This document shows, in pieces, positions 15,901 through 21,836 of a stretch of 25,978 nt of DNA. Below the pieces are notes generated by a model, which had not been told where the DNA came from, made no database searches, and was given only the letters and a program-made list of their open reading frames with translations. The position numbers were made by a program, and so were the translations under genes. The DNA is from a virus. Every line of letters starts with the position of its first letter. Position 1 is the first letter of the stretch. The stretch is taken from positions 1-25,978 of IMG/VR virus record IMGVR_UViG_3300032516_000174, one strand, 5' to 3'.

Positions 15901-17014
15901 GAGTGATCCCGCTGGCAGTCGTAATTACGTTGCCGGAAGCCGTGACGTTGCCGGAATACACGCTTGCTTCCAGGGCGCTGACGGTGTCAATTCCGGAGAA
16001 TTCGTGAATGGCAATATCCCGATAGGTATTCGACCCGCTGCATGTCATCGTGACGGTTGGGGTTCCGGCGCCGGTGCACAAGAAATAGAATAGCTGAATG
16101 GTGTAGCCGGTTAGGTTTCCGGTACCTCTTTGCGGTGATCCGATTGCCGTCCAAGCTCCGTTTACGCTGTCGGAAACGGTGCATGTCTGAGTGGCAGATC
16201 CCCAGATGCAGGCGGCTACCAATGCTCTGCCAACTGCGACCGCACTAGAGAACGCCAAGGCCAAAGTTGCCGAGGAAGAAGTGGCCGTGGTGGATCGACT
16301 CTGGATCTTTCGAGGAGCGACGCCCTCGTTGGTGTTTATGACAGTGTAAGTGAGGATGATCTGCCCGTCTGTGCCGTTGCCTCCGGCGAGGTTGCTGGTA
16401 TTGCGGTGGCCTGCTCCGCCGCCGCCCCCTCCATTTCCGGAGCCGGGGGCGGAGCCGACCGTGTGGTTAGCACCACCGTTGCCTCCATCCCCTCCGGGGG
16501 TGCCGCTCGCGCCCGTCTGGCTGTTGGCGGTGGTGCCGTCCGCGGCGCCGCCCGAGCCTTCGCCGCCGCCGCCGCCCACGCCATTCTGGACCCCGGTGTA
16601 CCCGGCTCCGCCGCTCCATTTCGTCGTGCCGTAACCGCTGCCCGCAGCGCCGCCAGCTCCGCCGGCACCTGGAGTTGCACTGAGGCCGGGGTTGCCGCCG
16701 ATCCCACCCTTGGCCACGCATCCGGTCGATCCATTGGCGAGGAACCAGGCAGGTCCTCCATCCCCACCTTTCGCCGCGGCGACGCCGGAGCCTTTCACTC
16801 CTACCGAAAAGGGATAACTATTTCCGGGCTTGACCGTGAAGACGCGCAGTGAGTAAGCTCCACCGCCGCCCCCGCCGCCGGCGCCCGTACCCGCCGTGGT
16901 GTAAGAACCACCTCCGGCGCCGCCTGCCCCGTAACACTCAACAGAGATAGAATTCACCCCGGGCGGGCAGACCCACGGACTGCTGGTGGCGGTTGTCAGG
17001 GTTTGCGTTGCCAT
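12920..17014 (-). CDS. Giant glycine-rich, repeat-containing adhesin-like virion protein, 1364 aa
   Basis: The N-terminal 220 residues are a glycine-rich domain with runs of Gly, of the type seen in phage fibre and adhesin proteins. Residues about 230-455 look like a beta-sandwich adhesin domain (SVSDSVNG-type turn, IHEFSG, final ILVAFKSS). About 460-560 and 712-862 are further beta-sandwich, carbohydrate-binding-like modules; the latter has AQSFVLV, VCKRTGSP and FDTPYTPSLSTTYYVQV. Residues 982-1322 are seventeen 20-residue alanine-rich repeats. The gene lies between a gpFII-like protein and tail-tube-side genes, in the neck part of the operon, so it could be a collar, whisker or capsid appendage rather than a tail-tip fibre. 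No catalytic motif was found. The middle of the gene is AT-richer than the rest, suggesting module exchange. Start ATG at 17014; weak ribosome site. Confidence 0.8.
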   Translation of the reverse strand: MATQTLTTATSSPWVCPPGVNSISVECYGAGGAGGGSYTTAGTGAGGGGGGGAYSLRVFTVKPGNSYPFSVGVKGSGVAAAKGGDGGPAWFLANGSTGCVAKGGIGGNPGLSATPGAGGAGGAAGSGYGTTKWSGGAGYTGVQNGVGGGGGEGSGGAADGTTANSQTGASGTPGGDGGNGGANHTVGSAPGSGNGGGGGGAGHRNTSNLAGGNGTDGQIILTYTVINTNEGVAPRKIQSRSTTATSSSATLALAFSSAVAVGRALVAACIWGSATQTCTVSDSVNGAWTAIGSPQRGTGNLTGYTIQLFYFLCTGAGTPTVTMTCSGSNTYRDIAIHEFSGIDTVSALEASVYSGNVTASGNVITTASGITPTSPVCMLFCACMVDNQTTSVVAPFVLDERVNFGLNGTSHYDVYSVGTYTAAFNTSGTTNASMILVAFKSSGQVPVGSVIIRQENQGAMGARSATGADWDGTYDAKVELDSGVYQPSDTAYVAIIAKTSVSATGRVYLYYAGATAYYIAAIEIPAGTTSYTYFESQRFGLPVNEKGDFYLYIKQPSAGTLTVLTWRIVVLEGSMTESGLYSSETQIEIGSEETITNTTAAPLTNPKYWKYEAAKWNGTCNIFSSMIVSPAGGNVYIYIQEDDGSFGNWTDKQTVLPGASSYTLNILKWTFAPTDGRHYRMTARVSAGSCVIYNHKLLIDTYEGTTLFQPNLYNVAYDIYGGTAGSGETSQAHAQSFVLVVGTDQITGVKLVCKRTGSPTDNLVVDLVTSLGGSSLAQATLDSSTVGTVWAESLFTFDTPYTPSLSTTYYVQVTRSGARDASNYISLEGQNDYHDSPGDAYIRSNTSWATENYTLMARLVGVTGLTKLDLQYLLLCMPDAGAGLQAMYSKYVSSEWTGGTLAARYSHDASNAADSSKLYNVTDAADITNATVTGANQQIGASPFDLPTSGDLMDVNVTNSTGAVSAARILIAWSKISAGVYNESISLPGSGGITHDAVLEASPAASLAASGTVTAQVAATFQALAELLAGAAQQQGGGMIFEAALSLGAAGDFSRFVLADFQPAASLPAAAGKLSLAVLTAEGAVSLSAGAATALSVQALLQASAALAAVASFSSAGGAEFLDSLALAGQSSLLPQPVVTFAAVLSLPAIGSLTPDAQGDWQVVLSALASGAMTPSVAASIFTGALELACAAEIVPAGFWQTLGTVTLQSSAAMNLNSGLVFETLIALAAQAAESGEAVITKDELLGLVASGALSANAQGNMAASFALDLQATLDFAAQVVSETWIALGASATIARAAQRDILASLTLAAITTLQATGITKIIAIQEFLQAVVVALLAKHTAVPLVALHSVKSLNPVRMAVALA
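13049..14071 (-). repeat. Seventeen tandem 20-residue (60-base) coding repeats
   Basis: Residues 982-1322 of the adhesin-like protein divide into seventeen units, sixteen of exactly 20 residues and one of 21. In each, position 4 is usually hydrophobic, position 6 is Leu, position 8 often Ala, position 10 Gly or Ala, position 12 often hydrophobic, and position 20 often Phe. Examples are EAALSLGAAGDFSRFVLADF and ETLIALAAQAAESGEAVITK. The DNA copies have diverged, so the repeat is kept at the protein level. A further weaker unit may follow (IAIQEFLQA). Confidence 0.8.
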
Positions 17015-17023
17015 CTACCAATA

Positions 17024-17326
17024 TCAAGATTCATTCAGGAGTAAGACGACCAAACCTGTTTCGTCTTCTTGCTTGGCGAAGACGATGTAGATGTCAGATC
17101 CGACGGCTACTCGTCCGCCCTTTTCTGGAACGGTCGTGAAATCAGAGAGTGCGCCGGATGCCTTCAAATAAGCGCCGGGAAAAGCGGCATCTTCAGGCAA
17201 TGGCTTCTCGATAATCAGCGCCACTAAGAAACCGATCCCGCCCGGCGGCGTGTACGTACAGACAGCCCCGAAAGCCTCCACGATGGATTCATTGAGGCCG
17301 GCAGCGATGTCAGAAAAGTTGCTCAC
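17024..17326 (-). CDS. Head-tail joining protein, gpFII-like, 100 aa
   Basis: The protein has the layout of lambda gpFII and Gifsy-2-type joining proteins: an N-terminal helix ending in EAFG, then TYTPPGG, a VALIIEKP strand, ASGALSDF, a GGRVAVGSDIYIV strand pair and a short C-terminal strand (GLVVLLLNES). These proteins add to the portal-gpW stack of a filled head and receive the tail. The start is taken as GTG at 17326, since the frame has no ATG upstream before a stop and the family usually begins this close to the helix. There is no clear ribosome binding site. It sits between a small unknown gene and the adhesin-like gene. Confidence 0.7.
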   Translation of the reverse strand: MSNFSDIAAGLNESIVEAFGAVCTYTPPGGIGFLVALIIEKPLPEDAAFPGAYLKASGALSDFTTVPEKGGRVAVGSDIYIVFAKQEDETGLVVLLLNES

Positions 17327-17378
17327 GGGAAAGAGCAGGGCGATCCGAAGACCGCCCCATGCTCATGCTGAGATAGGC

Positions 17379-17735
17379 TTATACCTTGCAGTGGCCGACG
17401 ATAGTAGCCGTGCCGTGGTTTCCGCCCACTGTTGATTTGATCTTGATGCGGTAATGGCGAAAGACGGCCAGGGCTATCGAATAAGAGCCCACGGCGCCCA
17501 CCGCAACCGGGGCAGCCGCCTGAACAACAACTTCATCGGCATAACTCGCTACATCCGCACCGAAGATGGTCCATGTCACCCCATTGGTAGCGACCCGGAT
17601 CGTATAGCTCAACGAGGAGTAAAACGCGGTGTCGATCTCCGAACCGACCAGAATGGCATCATCGTTGGTGGTGAGCTGTCCGGCCGGCGTCGTGTCGGCC
17701 GAACCGCGAAAAAGCAATCGCACGTTCGTAGGCAT
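17379..17735 (-). CDS. Small beta-rich phage protein of unknown function, 118 aa
   Basis: The ATG at 17735 is preceded by GAGG seven bases upstream. The protein has short beta strands (YTIRVATNGVTWTIFGADV, YSIALAVFRHYRIKI) and a conserved-looking end, STVGGNHGTATIVGHCKV. It looks like a single beta sandwich and is not a family I can name. It follows the fibre-like gene and precedes the gpFII-like gene, so it may be a decoration or neck protein. That is a guess from position. Confidence 0.68.
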   Translation of the reverse strand: MPTNVRLLFRGSADTTPAGQLTTNDDAILVGSEIDTAFYSSLSYTIRVATNGVTWTIFGADVASYADEVVVQAAAPVAVGAVGSYSIALAVFRHYRIKIKSTVGGNHGTATIVGHCKV

Positions 17736-17759
17736 GGTTGATCCTCGGTCAAAGATCGC

Positions 17760-18590
17760 CTAGTGAACCACCGTGCCGAGAGAATAGGCCGTGTATGCTT
17801 CGGCTGCCCCCGTCACGTTCGTCACGACGATCAGCCAACGCTTCGAATTGTTCTGCGCGACGGTTGCGGTTCCGCTGATCGTCACGCCGGTGTTGACCGT
17901 GACGGTGATAGTTTCGGCCGCCGTCGAGGTGTTGCGAAGGGTGAACTCGAACGCCGTTCCCACCGCACATCCCGGAATGGCTGCTACGAGATCGGCGGCA
18001 GCCGGCAAGAGATCCGCTCTCGCTCCGCCGCTACAGTTTCGGAGAATCAGCCCACCAAGTAACTGGGCCGCAGTGTATGTCTGGTCGGAGGCCGCACTAA
18101 TGGTAGCTGCCGCCATGAAGTCGGCGATGCGGGCCTTGGCCAGCACCTTGCCCGTGCCCTTCGGCGTCAGCAAGATGGAGATATTGGTATCGTCGCCCGT
18201 GGCAGACAGTTGCGGCGACCCGCCCGCAGCCGCGTTGGTCGCAGTGAATTCGTTGACCGCGCTTCCCGTGGCCGGCGTCTTGATGATCTCATTCCCGCCC
18301 GTGTCGCAGATCGCCGTCCCGACCTTCGGGCTTGTCAAGGTCTTGCCGGTGAGGGTTTCCGTCCCGGCTAGACTGGCCAATGTCGCGTTGTAATCCGGGG
18401 CCGTTAGCACGCGGGTTTGGCCCGCCGTGATCCCTGCCGCGCTGAACCGCATCTTCTTCGTCGGTGCGGCCGCGTTCTGGATGATGGCCGCGTCGTCGTT
18501 CACTTCAGTCCCGAGCGCCGGAGTAATCGTCCCTCCGACCTCAAGGTTTCCGCTGATAAGCACATTGCCGCGGTAAGTCTTTCTGGGCAT
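17760..18590 (-). CDS. Fibre-like virion protein, 276 aa
   Basis: The start is the ATG at 18590, preceded by AGGA seven bases upstream; the TTG at 18605 is in the terminator stem-loop tail and is rejected. The N-terminus has a GNVLISGNLEVGGTI pattern of the kind that begins beta-helical fibre segments. The middle has TLTGKTLTSPKVGT and SILLTPKGTGKVLAK, motifs widespread in phage fibre and appendage proteins. The C-terminal half is beta-rich (FEFTLRNTSTAAETITVTV). The gene is the first after the capsid gene and its terminator-like hairpin, so the protein may be a head fibre or neck appendage. The function is inferred from motif style and position only. Confidence 0.72.
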   Translation of the reverse strand: MPRKTYRGNVLISGNLEVGGTITPALGTEVNDDAAIIQNAAAPTKKMRFSAAGITAGQTRVLTAPDYNATLASLAGTETLTGKTLTSPKVGTAICDTGGNEIIKTPATGSAVNEFTATNAAAGGSPQLSATGDDTNISILLTPKGTGKVLAKARIADFMAAATISAASDQTYTAAQLLGGLILRNCSGGARADLLPAAADLVAAIPGCAVGTAFEFTLRNTSTAAETITVTVNTGVTISGTATVAQNNSKRWLIVVTNVTGAAEAYTAYSLGTVVH

Positions 18591-18603
18591 GTTGTTTCCT
18601 TTC

Positions 18604-18637
18604 AAAAGCGGGGGCGGGATCGTTGCCCGGCCCCCGC
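18604..18637 (-). terminator. Terminator-like hairpin after the capsid gene
   Basis: On the minus strand the arms GCGGGGGC and GCCCCCGC (18637-18630 and 18615-18608) pair perfectly, with three more GC pairs inside (18628-18626 with 18618-18616) past one bulged base, a seven-base loop, and four Ts right after the stem (18607-18604). It would end or weaken transcription after the capsid gene, so that capsid is made in excess of the genes downstream. The T run is short, so partial read-through is likely. Confidence 0.55.
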
Positions 18638-18669
18638 GGTTCTATTTCGTTGGGCCAAAGGCGCTCGCC

Positions 18670-18747
18670 AGAGCCTCGTGGCGGCGTCGGCGCGGCCTCC
18701 CGGGTAGTCTACCTGCCCCCCGCCCTCGCCGACGCTTCCGGGGCTCT
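18670..18747 (-). repeat. Nested inverted repeats in the gap after the capsid gene
   Basis: The non-coding gap 18606-18781 carries, besides the terminator hairpin, a nested stem: AGAGCC (18670-18675) with GGCTCT (18742-18747) encloses GCGTCGGCG (18684-18692) with CGCCGACGC (18727-18735), a perfect 9-bp pairing. Inside is a short hairpin near 18700-18714 (GGTA, loop GTC, TACC). Such a structure could protect the capsid mRNA end or halt polymerase. No gene is seen in the gap. Confidence 0.5.
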
Positions 18748-18781
18748 CGCTGCCCGGTTGCCCTCTGGATCACCGGGTACA

Positions 18782-19786
18782 TCAAATCGACACGGTAACG
18801 AGCACTTCCGGCCTCTTGCACAGCGGAAGCACGTTGCTTTCCGCCCACAGATCAATGCCCGCGTTGAACTTGCGGACTTCTTGCTTGGCATAGTACGGCA
18901 AGCCGAGGCTGTTGGCCGTTTCCAGGAAGTTGCCGGGAGCGATCACCTCCTCGAACGTGTTGCCCGTTCCCTCGGGGAAGCAGATGCCGTAATTGGCCGT
19001 AAGCGCCTTCCGCGCGTTGGCGTCCTTGTCGGTCCAGGTCGCCGGATACTCCTCGAACACGATCCCGCCGAAGCGGAAGCCGCGCCGGTAATCATCCGCG
19101 AGGTTTTGGTTGAGCGCCTGGTAAGCGGCGAACGCCTTCTCCACTTCGGGATGCGTGGTGAGCGCATCATAGAAGGTCTCCGAGCACAGGCAGCGAATCC
19201 CGGTCATGGTCTCGCCCCTGAGGTAAGTCTCGATCCACCGCTTGACCTCCAGGCACTTGCTCAACACGATGGTCGTGTTCACGTCCAGCGCGAAATCGAC
19301 GGACTTCGCCGAAATTCCGAACTGATCGTACAGGTTGCACAGGATCGTGCCGTCGGCATCGTAGACGATGCCTTTGAGCGCCCCAACCCTGAGCCATTCC
19401 CTGGTCTGATCGATAGCGTTCTTCATCTTCTGCAACTTGCGGGTCATGATGCCCGCCTGCGTCTCGGAAGAGTCGGAACCGAAGGCCCGGACGTTCTGGA
19501 ACTCGTCCGGCAGGAGCACGTCTTCCACCGGAATGTGCGGGATAGCGAAGCTCCGCATGGATCGCTTGTCCGCGATCACCTTGTCCGCGGGGGCGCCGCG
19601 CGGCCTGGATGCCACGATGTTCAGCGCGCCGTTGCTCTGCTCGACCAAAACGCTGGTCGTGGCAACCGGAACTTCGCGAAACACCGCAACGAGCCGGCTG
19701 AAAAGGTTCGGCAGCTTGTTAATAGCCTGCGTCATCGCCAGCAGGTCATAGCCTGTGGCGGTAAACGGATTCACCATGGTTCCCAT
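18782..19786 (-). CDS. Major capsid protein, lambda gpE family, 334 aa
   Basis: The protein matches the Phage_cap_E family (HK97 fold) in its order of motifs: NPFTATGYDLLAMTQAIN at the start, VLVEQSNGALNIVASRPRG, RSMRSFAIPHIPVEDVLLPD, then FQNVRAFG, a helix with AIDQTREWLRVGALKG and IVYDADGTIL, and a C-terminal domain ending in KRPEVLVTVSI. Its 334 residues compare with 341 in lambda gpE. The ATG at 19786 is chosen because GGAGGGAG lies nine bases upstream and the open frame above it is a shadow of the decoration gene. Copies form the capsid shell. The gene is followed by a structured gap and terminator-like hairpin, which fits high expression. Confidence 0.93.
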   Translation of the reverse strand: MGTMVNPFTATGYDLLAMTQAINKLPNLFSRLVAVFREVPVATTSVLVEQSNGALNIVASRPRGAPADKVIADKRSMRSFAIPHIPVEDVLLPDEFQNVRAFGSDSSETQAGIMTRKLQKMKNAIDQTREWLRVGALKGIVYDADGTILCNLYDQFGISAKSVDFALDVNTTIVLSKCLEVKRWIETYLRGETMTGIRCLCSETFYDALTTHPEVEKAFAAYQALNQNLADDYRRGFRFGGIVFEEYPATWTDKDANARKALTANYGICFPEGTGNTFEEVIAPGNFLETANSLGLPYYAKQEVRKFNAGIDLWAESNVLPLCKRPEVLVTVSI

Positions 19787-19790
19787 GACG

Positions 19791-20396
19791 TTACACTCCC
19801 TCCAGAACTGCGATGGTCGGCGACAAGGCCTTGATGTCCACGATGCCCGCGGCCTTCTCGGTACTCCCGCACGCGGCAGCCCAGCCGAGGCCGCCTGCAC
19901 TGATGACGGCAGGGCCGCGAACCAAGCACGCCGCGGGCTGGTTAACCTTCTGGATACGCAGCGTCGCCTCGGTGTAGGCCGCATCCGTAACGTTCGCCGA
20001 GGTGAACGTGAAACCCTTTACCCCGGTAACAGTGACAGCGTAGAAGCCATTCAGGTCCGTGTCAACGGTGGCTCCAGTCACCTTGATGATGTCCCCCGTA
20101 ACGAGCCCGTGATTCTCCGGCGTCACCACGGTAGCGGTGTTGGCCGCATCCGTGATGCTAGTAACCTTCATCGGATCGTTCGCCGTCAGGCCGTTGATGA
20201 GGATTCCCGTGACTGCCGCCGGCGCGGAATTGTCATACGGGTAGAGTGCCGGGGTGAGGGTGTGGACGCCGAGGCACATGCCGGATGGCAGGTCTTCGTC
20301 CACAAGCACGTTCTTCACCGCGCGGCAATAGTCGGGGGCGCCGAACTCGTCAACGAGCCAGTCGCCCAGGTAGTTGCCTTGAGTCAAGACGCTCAT
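19791..20396 (-). CDS. Head decoration protein, gpD-like, with inserted beta domain, 201 aa
   Basis: Residues 1-75 and 150-201 match the lambda gpD (HDPD) type: VDEDLPSGMCLG, a YDNSAPAAVTGILING segment, then ACLVRGPAVISAGGL and a closing strand. Decoration proteins of this family form trimers that clamp the expanded capsid. Between them, residues about 78-148 form a separate beta domain with ENHGLVTGDIIKVTGA and LNGFYAVTVTG, a pattern known from Ig-like or ubiquitin-activating-enzyme FCCH-like inserts in phage structural proteins. At 201 residues the protein is nearly twice lambda gpD (110). The ATG at 20396 has AAAGGAG at 20406-20412 upstream. It lies between protease and capsid, as in lambda. 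Confidence 0.85.
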   Translation of the reverse strand: MSVLTQGNYLGDWLVDEFGAPDYCRAVKNVLVDEDLPSGMCLGVHTLTPALYPYDNSAPAAVTGILINGLTANDPMKVTSITDAANTATVVTPENHGLVTGDIIKVTGATVDTDLNGFYAVTVTGVKGFTFTSANVTDAAYTEATLRIQKVNQPAACLVRGPAVISAGGLGWAAACGSTEKAAGIVDIKALSPTIAVLEGV

Positions 20397-20399
20397 GGC

Positions 20400-20804
20400 T
20401 TAATTCTCCTTTCTCGCCTTGGCGTGCCGTTCAGCTTCGTGTTCGGCAGCCCTTACGAGCGGCGAGTCTTTCAGGTTAACGGTTTGCGCACCCCTGGCGG
20501 AATCCGAGATGGACTCCAGCGGAACTTGCGAATGAATTTCGGTTGCGGAATCGGCAGCGGCGCGGGCCGCGAGCAGATCCTTGCGGACATCCCCAATGGA
20601 CGCCTCCGCGCGAATGAACCCGACCGCCTTCTGCGGCAGGCCGGCCAAGGCGCAGAGATCCACGACTTCAGCCGCGTAAGCTAATGCTTCTTTGCGGGCG
20701 TCCGGCTTCTCCTCAACCTTCGGCGCTTCTGCCTTCGGCTGCTCGGCTGGCACTCCAGCGACGGGCGGCTGCCCGGCATCTGTTTTCACTTCATCAGTTT
20801 GCAT
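20400..20804 (-). CDS. Nested scaffold protein (lambda Nu3-like), 134 aa, in frame within the protease gene
   Basis: An in-frame ATG at 20804 (Met345 of the protease) begins MQTDEVKTDAGQ and has AAGGAG nine bases upstream, one of the best ribosome sites in the window. The product would be the C-terminal 134 residues: a flexible Pro/Ala/Glu-rich part, an amphipathic helical part (RKEALAYAAEVVDLCALAGL; DVRKDLLAARAAA) and a charged end (AAEHEAERHAKARKEN). Lambda makes its scaffold Nu3 in exactly this way from the 3' end of gene C. A scaffold chaperones capsid assembly and is then removed. The start is strongly suggested by sequence; its use is inference. Confidence 0.75.
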   Translation of the reverse strand: MQTDEVKTDAGQPPVAGVPAEQPKAEAPKVEEKPDARKEALAYAAEVVDLCALAGLPQKAVGFIRAEASIGDVRKDLLAARAAADSATEIHSQVPLESISDSARGAQTVNLKDSPLVRAAEHEAERHAKARKEN

Positions 20805-21836
20805 CTTATCGATCTCCTTCGTTGAAACGTGCGCGGCGGATACCGCCGCGCGAGACCGCTTCGACGGGACGTTTCCCGCCTTCGTCCTGTCGATCAGCTC
20901 ATCCAGCGTGCCCAGCTCATCGATCATGCCGACATCCAGCGCGCGGGCGGCCACCAAGAGCTTGCCCGCGCCGAACTTGGATGCCGCATGATCCATCGAC
21001 ACGCCGCGATTCTGGGCCACGCTCCGCAGGAACACCATACCCAGGTCGTCCACTACCTGCTGTATGGCATTGCGGCCTTTCTCGGTCTCCAAATCCGGGA
21101 TCTTATCGGGAGACACGGAAGAGACGAAGCGATAGGTCTTCACGCCTTCCTCCTCCTCGGCGCGCTCGGAAATCACGGCAATGACTCCGATCGAGCCCAG
21201 CTTGGCCGTGTCGGAAGCCACGATGGAAGCGGCCGCGCTGGCCAGCCAATAGGCGCCGGATGCTCCCATGTCATCCACGTAGGCCACGATCGGCTTCACC
21301 CGCTGCGCCGCGACGATGGCGCTCCCCATCTCGCTTATGCCGCTGACTTCGCCTCCCGGCGAGTCGATGTTCAAGATGATCGCGGACACGTCTCGATCAT
21401 CCACGACGGAACGCAGCGCGAGGGCGAGCGAGTCGATGCTGGTGGCCCCGCTGATCCGCGTGAACATGTTGGCGTATCGAAATATAGGGCCTATCACGTC
21501 AACCAGCGCCACCGAGCCGTAATGGCGCACCGCGCCGTCGCTCGATATTCGTTCGGCGCGCCGCTGCGCCACCGCCAAGAAATCGGGATGCTGCGCGCGT
21601 TGGGCGATGTCGAGGATGAGCCGAAGATGATTTTCTTCGACGGCCCAGAGCCGGCTCGCCGCGAAGTTGAACGCGCGGCTCAAGACGCGGGATTCTTCCT
21701 TGCCGTCCCATTGGCGCTCACAAACCGCCCGGCGCTGCGGGGCTTCCGGGAACTCGCGGTTCATGGTGTCATCGCCCATGCAGCGGTCGATGAATTTATC
21801 TTTTTCTTCATTCTTGCCCGGCTTCGGAAGGGGCAT
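20400..21836 (-). CDS. Prohead protease, S49 family (lambda gpC-like) with C-terminal scaffold region, 478 aa
   Basis: The S49 core spans about residues 100-320: LNIDSPGGEVSG, the nucleophile Ser193 in MGASGAYWLA, the TAKLGSIGVI strand, and a probable catalytic lysine at 245 (SPDKIPD), 52 residues on. That is the spacing I recall for Ser166 and Lys218 in lambda gpC. The enzyme would mature scaffold and portal inside the prohead. The N-terminal 45 residues carry FIDRC...EFPEAPQRRAVCERQW, a short two-cysteine motif seen in some phage head proteases. Residues 345-478 form a Pro/Ala/Glu-rich, then helical, scaffold-like tail, also made alone from an internal start. The ATG at 21836 overlaps the portal stop (TGATG). 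Confidence 0.92.
   Translation of the reverse strand: MPLPKPGKNEEKDKFIDRCMGDDTMNREFPEAPQRRAVCERQWDGKEESRVLSRAFNFAASRLWAVEENHLRLILDIAQRAQHPDFLAVAQRRAERISSDGAVRHYGSVALVDVIGPIFRYANMFTRISGATSIDSLALALRSVVDDRDVSAIILNIDSPGGEVSGISEMGSAIVAAQRVKPIVAYVDDMGASGAYWLASAAASIVASDTAKLGSIGVIAVISERAEEEEGVKTYRFVSSVSPDKIPDLETEKGRNAIQQVVDDLGMVFLRSVAQNRGVSMDHAASKFGAGKLLVAARALDVGMIDELGTLDELIDRTKAGNVPSKRSRAAVSAAHVSTKEIDKMQTDEVKTDAGQPPVAGVPAEQPKAEAPKVEEKPDARKEALAYAAEVVDLCALAGLPQKAVGFIRAEASIGDVRKDLLAARAAADSATEIHSQVPLESISDSARGAQTVNLKDSPLVRAAEHEAERHAKARKEN
20814..20819 (-). promoter_or_regulatory. Internal ribosome binding site for the nested scaffold
   Basis: AAGGAG, nine bases before the ATG at 20804, inside the coding frame of the protease gene. 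Its strength argues that the internal start is used. Confidence 0.65.

Noticed and set aside
12920-17014. Sixty-base coding repeats considered as a CRISPR array or DNA repeat element
   Set aside because: The DNA copies are strongly diverged and no identical repeat/spacer pattern exists; the period is kept only in the protein.
18623-19834. A 403-codon plus-strand frame opposite the capsid gene
   Set aside because: It mirrors the gpE-type capsid gene, has no ribosome site, and runs across the structured gap; it is treated as a shadow.
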